From NCBI GenBank assembly GCA_031841125.1, contig CM063113.1:23953312-24017311 (forward strand): DNA of 64,000 bases. Reading direction: 5' to 3'. Below are positions 58,859 to 64,000 of the stretch, one piece after another. Position 1 is the first letter of the stretch. The number at the start of each line of letters is the position of its first letter. A program made the position numbers and the translations under genes. Origin of the DNA: Acanthococcus lagerstroemiae (taxonomy: Eukaryota > Arthropoda > Insecta > Hemiptera > Eriococcidae). Below the pieces are notes generated by a model. That model was not told where the DNA came from. It ran no database searches and saw only the letters and a list, made by a program, of their open reading frames with translations.

Positions 58859-61800
58859 GAAGTAAGGCCAATTTATGAGAATATTCAAAAGGCACTGGAT
58901 GACTGGACGGTGTCTTTTCTCGTGAATTCCCCAAAATAATCCCCTCTATCGCTTCTGGCAGTCGATCAGTGAGTACATTGCACCTGTCCAATACCTGCCA
59001 TAGCTTCTTCAACGATATCCTTCCCAGCCACTTTTTAGCTATGGCCAATGAATGCGTTGGTTTCCAAGTCGCGAATGCGGAACTACTACGTTGCCCGGCA
59101 TTATCGGAAAATTTCCTATCAGCCTACATGACTAATCTGCTTTTCGCCTTTGTCTTTTTTCTGCGCCGGTTTTCTGTTTCACTTTGACCGAATCTGTGTG
59201 TATTCGGATTACCTAGCGCTGCAAAATCGGTGTTAGAACATCTGGAATTTACTGAAATACGCGCGTTCGTGGTATCTGAATGTTTATCTTAGAAGCGTAT
59301 ACGATATGTCTGCGAAGTTCAGTGATTCACGTTATAGTTTTGTAAACAATAAGTTGGTGTATATTCGTAGTATAACATCCAACTTTTAACGTCTGATCGA
59401 TGAAGTATATGCGGATAACAATAACAATAAACATGGATTGTTTTTATTTCTTCTTCGTTTCGGTTTTATCCATCAGCGATTAGCTTTTCTGAGGCACATA
59501 TGCGAGCGAAAACAGCGAAGAAACAAAAAATTTCAAATTGTTGATTTTCTACCTGGTCGATTGGTCAGCACGCACTATGAAGGCGGCTGGAGGCGCAGGC
59601 GGCATCGGGTTCTGCCTTTTTCGTTCTTCCTATGCATGCCAGCTCAGTATACAGGCCGAGGGCCTCACGTTTTTGCAACAAGTTACTGGACACGATTTTC
59701 GCTTGTTTACGTTAATTTGGACGACGCGATCGGCAATCGGTCCACCGTGTATTCGATGTGTTCACGACGTGTTCGATTTGTTTACTAACATCGTCGGGTT
59801 AAGGTCGTCGGCATTCGCTGTGCAAAATACAACGCAGACAGCAGACGTTCGCTGTTGTTTTCGTTCTTCGACGGACCATCGTTTTAAGAAGTCAGTAATG
59901 CACCCATCAGGGGCTCGGGTCATCGTTAATCGATGCAGAAAGAATTCCCAGTCTCAGGTCTTGGCTGTACTGGATCATCGTAGCTGACCGGATCGTCGCG
60001 GACTTCTAATGAGCAGTCTTGTGTTTCAGTGTGTAACTGCTTCAGGGGCGGAGTGGGACAGATAGGTTACGAGACAAATCCACTACAACTGCCTCTGCAA
60101 TACACTTCACAGGCGTGTTGGTTGAGGAGCGAAACAGTCTTGGGAGTTGAAAGTGCTCAGGCTGGCTAACTCTGAATCCATCCATCGGTTCACTTTCGTC
60201 TTTTGTTCTGCATATGGAGAACCATTATTGATTGGAAAATACTCTTAATTTCGTCATAGAAGAAGAACAGTTTTCTCATCCAAAACTATTGACAATAATG
60301 CTTTTGTACTGGTTGCGATGTGTCTTCTGCAGTGCCAAAGGAAATGGAGTGATTGCAAAGTGACGGGCTGCAGATTTTCTCACAGTGATCTGTTCTAGTC
60401 CTGTGAACAAACCACCTGAACTGTATCTAGATCTAGAAGCGAAGTTCCTGTTGATAGAAACATGGCTGGGTGCGTTGGCATGTGTACGAATATATTTGGC
60501 CGCAGAGAGTAGCATGTTTTCAAGTATATCTTCCCCAAACTTATGTATATATCCTAGCCAACTGTTGGACTTGTTCAACTATGGACACATTGTATAACAA
60601 ACGTTTTCGAAGTGACGGAGGGTTAACTAACTGAACACTTCTGAGTGATATTGAGCTACGTTTCAAATAGCATTGCTACAGTATTTGTTCCTTGACGTCA
60701 TTTGCAGCTATTAGAGGTTCGAAGTGTATGTAGACGTCTATCCCTTTAATTTAGGTATCAATGACTGTATACTTCTGAGTCTGACCCTGAGATGCGTGTC
60801 AACTGTCGAGTAGCATTGTTATGTAATACTTGAGGATGATATTGGCTCCACTCTGTTTCACACCATTGCTGACGCCCACCGCACAGGTAGCGAGCAGTTG
60901 GCGCTAACTAATGGTTAAGGCATGATGAGTAATAGAAAACTGCCCCGGCTTTTCCTCGATTCTTGAATATCATCTGGTATAATCGAATCGACAACAAACG
61001 ACGAAGAACCGGTTCGGCGACGCGGCGGTGGCAGCGTAGCGGGCGCACGCCCATGGATACGCAGATCAACTGGTTAACGCATCCTAAACGGTCACGTTTT
61101 TTCCGTGTAATAATGTTGTGTACGTTTAGCTGACAATTACGGCTCGACAACAATATGTGTATTATTTTTGTAATTATGTGTCGGCGCGCGAAATCAGACT
61201 CGGGCGTAATACTCCCGAGGACAGACAAAAAGAGAGTTGCAAACGGCGGTCCATCATCGGCTTTTCTCATTTCTTCTCTTCGTTAATTAGAAAAAATATG
61301 AAGAAAAAAATGTCGACTTTCACTTTTCTTCTCGTAGTACAACCCTAAATAATAGGAAAAAGAACATAGAGGTCTCTTTATGAGACGTATAATAGAAAGA
61401 AAAAAAGTGTAGAGGTCGTTTCGGCGATATCGTATCGGGTGTTAATTATACGCTCTGGGTTTGTAATAAAGAGATGGAATAATAAAGCACACGCTGCCAC
61501 GGCAATATAGCGCCCTGACTGGAGACTTCTACAGATCGTTTTTCGGGCTGAGCAGACATTACAGACTCCTTTGTCGTGGTAGACTGTGAGCCGGTTAAGT
61601 TATTATCCGGTTCGAAGACGGAGAGGAAAGACAAGGTAGAAGAAAAGTAAATGAGTTAAAGAGTCTATAGAGAAGCATATGACTGTAGGATTTCACTCGT
61701 GCCGTAGTGCGGTAATGCACGTTCAAAATCGTCTCGACGAAACAATAAAATTTTTGCGACGAGGACGCCGATAACGAGATTTCATTTCCGGGCTCCGTCT

Positions 61801-62610
61801 CCGTAGCCTGAGAACTCATTTTATTGGTACAAGCGGGCGTCGAGTCTGTGGAAGTGCGCTGAAAAAGAGAGAAAATTGTCGATGTTTCGCTACCACCGCA
61901 AACATATTTAGCGGTAAAATTCGTGGTTAACACCGCAATTGTGGTGATGGTGCGATTGTACGTTCGCTTTCTCTGGAAAATGGAGCTTATTCGTTTGAAC
62001 AATGTAAAATTAATAGCGAACGAAGCCGTGGTACCGTGAATCAAAAACAGAGAATGGTGTGGTTGACCTTATGAGCGGGTCCATGATGTCCAGCTGTAGG
62101 TATGTTTTGTCTACCGAAGCCCTGTAAATGGGTTTATTTCTGCAGCAAACTGGGGTTAGTTGTACAATTATCCCGCGTTTTTTAACCTTTGGTTATCCAG
62201 ATGTGAACCCACCATCGTGGGGGCTCAACTGTTACTTCGTGGTTAAACTCCGTTGGTTCAAGTAGTTGTGTTATATTTTCGTCTCTGAGTGTCTAAAGTC
62301 ATCTGTTAACCTATTCAAGAGTATGCGAGGAAGTACATCACCTTTATTTTCAGTTTGTATTGGAATATCTCCCAGTGATCAGAGCTGATTGACTGTTAAA
62401 TTTGTAGTGCGATGCGGACCACTGTGTACTGTGTATATGTAAATAAGGTGGATACCAAAGGTCGAATCACCCTGCTGCCATAAATGCTTTTGTATACTTG
62501 CCTTGCCAATTTAAAATTTTTAAGTATTCTCTTTCAGACCTACATAGAGTATTACTTGGGCTCGTTTAAAAAATAAGTACAATGCATCACCGAAGGTTTT
62601 CCTAGTTGGT
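58859..62610. other. anonymous region, partly CpG-rich
   Basis: Open frames of 116 and 149 codons at 59438-59987 (+), 120 codons at 60908-61270 (-) and 149 codons at 61595-62044 (-) show no recognisable domain. A minus-strand frame at 58860-59048 (GRISLKKLWQVLDRCNVLTD...) looks protein-like but matches no family I can name. Confidence 0.3.
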
Positions 62611-62844
62611 TTGGTGGAGCGTATGGCGGTGCCCGCATGCCAAAGTGGCTCCCCAGACACTGCACCCACGGCCCCGGAAACAATCCTTTCGAGTATCGCA
62701 TCAGTGGCCAGAGGGACGCTTTGAGGCCGGCCCCAGCCCCCATCTCGTCGTTCCATTGCCGGTGAGCGCTGTCCTGCCGGAGCCACCATGGGGCCCCCTA
62801 CTGACCAAGGTTAACGTTCACCCAGCATTAACCTGGAATTCGGG
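62611..62844 (-). repeat. Family B interspersed repeat, copy 6 (near full length)
   Basis: TTGGTGGAGCGTATGGCGGTG, GGCTCCCCAGACACTGCACC, CTTTCGAGTATCGCATCAG, GCGCTGTCCTGCCGGAGCC and ACCTGGAATTCGG follow in order. Together with copy 5 it defines a family length of about 230 bp. Open frames on both strands here are products of the repeat. Confidence 0.9.
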
Positions 62845-63247
62845 CGCACCACGGCCGGACGCACTTTCTCTTCACTCACCCCTCACCTCCTCGTCTTGGT
62901 ACGTGTGGCAACGCAGGAAAGTGGTGAGGTTTTCCTAGTATGAAGCACTAATAGAGCTATAAAGCATTGACATACCGAAAGCTCCTCCAACAGTTGTGTA
63001 GTGTTGGGAAAAGGAAAATAGGGGCATTGTCCCCTGAGTTGACGGTTTCGAGTTGCCCCGTGATGAATTATTACGTTGCAGAACTGTCTTCCAAGTTATC
63101 AAAGAAGACTGAATGCAAGTAAAAGGCATACTCATCGCCGGCTCCATAAATAAGATCCAAGAAGGCGATTCTGTCGCGGTGATCTGCATGGAACTTACAG
63201 TTGTCATTCTTGTGTTCTTTTTCAACTTTGAAAACAACATAAACTTT
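62845..63247. other. anonymous region
   Basis: Nothing recognised. Confidence 0.35.
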
Positions 63248-63293
63248 CGGGCAGTTTCCGGGGCTCGGGTTGAGAGTAAAATTAGAAAAGAGA
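63248..63293 (+). mobile_element. SINE A 3'-end fragment
   Basis: GGGCAGTTTCCGGGGCTCGG followed by GTTGAGAGTAAAATTAGAAAAGAGA matches the last 45-50 bp of the SINE at 11878-12102. The tRNA-like head is absent, a 5' truncation. Its GGGCAGTTTCCGGGG is intermediate between the SINE A and Family B cores. Confidence 0.75.
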
Positions 63294-63442
63294 AATCACC
63301 TTAGCTGAATTCATTGTACTAATGAATGATTTTTGACAGTAGGTACTTGAAGATGAAGATGTCTTCAGTTTTCCTGCAAATATCAAGGATTTGTAAAAAT
63401 GTAGATACTCAATAGTACCTCTCTACACGGCAATCTTTAAGA

Positions 63443-63591
63443 TAGTGGCAAGGGGCCACCTCCAAGCATCCTAACTACTCTTTTTGTTTCTTTTTTTTTT
63501 TTGCTACAGTAAATTTAAAGAGACTTGATTAAAAAAGGACATATTTACCTCTCCCTCCCCCGCCCTTGCAAAAATCCTTGCTGCGCTACTG
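63443..63591. mobile_element. possible hAT-like MITE
   Basis: The left TAGTGGCAAGGGGCC and right CCTTGCTGCGCTACTG are loosely inverted. The flanks CTTTAAGA and TTTTAGGG match at 5 of 8, all differences being transitions. A weak call. Confidence 0.3.
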
Positions 63592-64000
63592 TTTTAGGGT
63601 GAATGCTATTGCATCTATCCACATCAAAGTGTTTTGTTTTTCTTGTGTTTTTGGACACGGATATGTCTAATGACTTGCCGCATGAAAGAGAAAAATTCTG
63701 CAAAAAACATTCTGTAGGAAAACGTTATCAATGTGATGTAATTGCGTATTTCTGTTTATGCGGTCATTTGTTCCACGTTATCAATGTGATGTAGTTGCTT
63801 ATTCATTTAATGCACTCATTTTCTGAAGTTTTTGCAGTATAAGCTGAAGGAATTTGTCTTATTCGTGTTACTTAAGAAATGGTGTGCTGCGAGAAGAGCA
63901 ACAAGTGGGAAAGTGTGCCGCGATGCAAAAAGGGTTGAGAAACATTGCTATAGAGACTAAGATAAAAGTGTTAGCCAGCATTATAGGCATAACCACAGAT
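63592..64000. other. anonymous region to window end
   Basis: GTTATCAATGTGATGTA occurs twice, at about 63723 and 63777 (a 54-bp local repeat). No gene recognised. Confidence 0.35.

Overview
The window looks like nuclear DNA of an arthropod, most likely an insect. It has long non-coding stretches, GT-AG splice signals, a mariner relic, RTE-type and RNase H-bearing LINE relics, a FLYWCH/MULE transposase relic, tRNA-derived SINEs and many short hAT-type inverted-repeat elements with 8-bp target duplications. Nothing fits a bacterium, organelle or virus. A hemipteran-like host is a guess from the transposon mix only; the sequence does not prove an order.

I found no intact host protein gene. The best host-gene evidence is a 75-nt exon on the + strand (16738-16812) with a branch-point-like CTAAT, a clean acceptor and a CAG|GTAAGT donor. 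It is followed 1.4 kb downstream by a pyrimidine-rich CAG|GTAAGT site (18177-18185) with the form of a recursive ('zero-length exon') splice site. Two weaker promoter/first-exon candidates lie at about 24348-24494 (+) and about 54271-54490 (-). The window may lie in or beside large introns.

Layout. 1-9.4 kb: minisatellites (18-, 83- and 70-bp units), a Family B repeat split by a nested MITE, and hAT-type MITEs with CAGTGGCGGATCC-like ends. 11.8-15.2 kb: a dense transposon cluster with a tRNA-SINE, three hAT MITEs in tandem, a duplicated repeat and three more inverted-repeat elements. 16.7-18.2 kb: the splice signals. 23-31 kb: Family B copies and two non-overlapping pieces of an RTE-type LINE, one split by a hAT MITE with perfect 8-bp target repeats. 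32.7-33.3 kb: a mariner foldback element retaining the TGDETW transposase motif. 36.9-40.5 kb: a 3.6-kb foldback element with arms built from degenerate ~130-bp units, itself hit by a MITE. 43.6-44.3 kb: the RNase H end of a LINE. 47-52 kb: a second SINE, Family B, hAT elements and local duplications. 55-59 kb: a TIR element and a decayed FLYWCH/MULE transposase gene cut by a hAT MITE. 62-63.6 kb: Family B and a SINE tail.

The elements act on each other rather than in a pathway. Non-autonomous hAT elements repeatedly landed in older LINE, MULE and repeat copies, which gives a readable order of insertion. The autonomous sources of these elements are not in the window.
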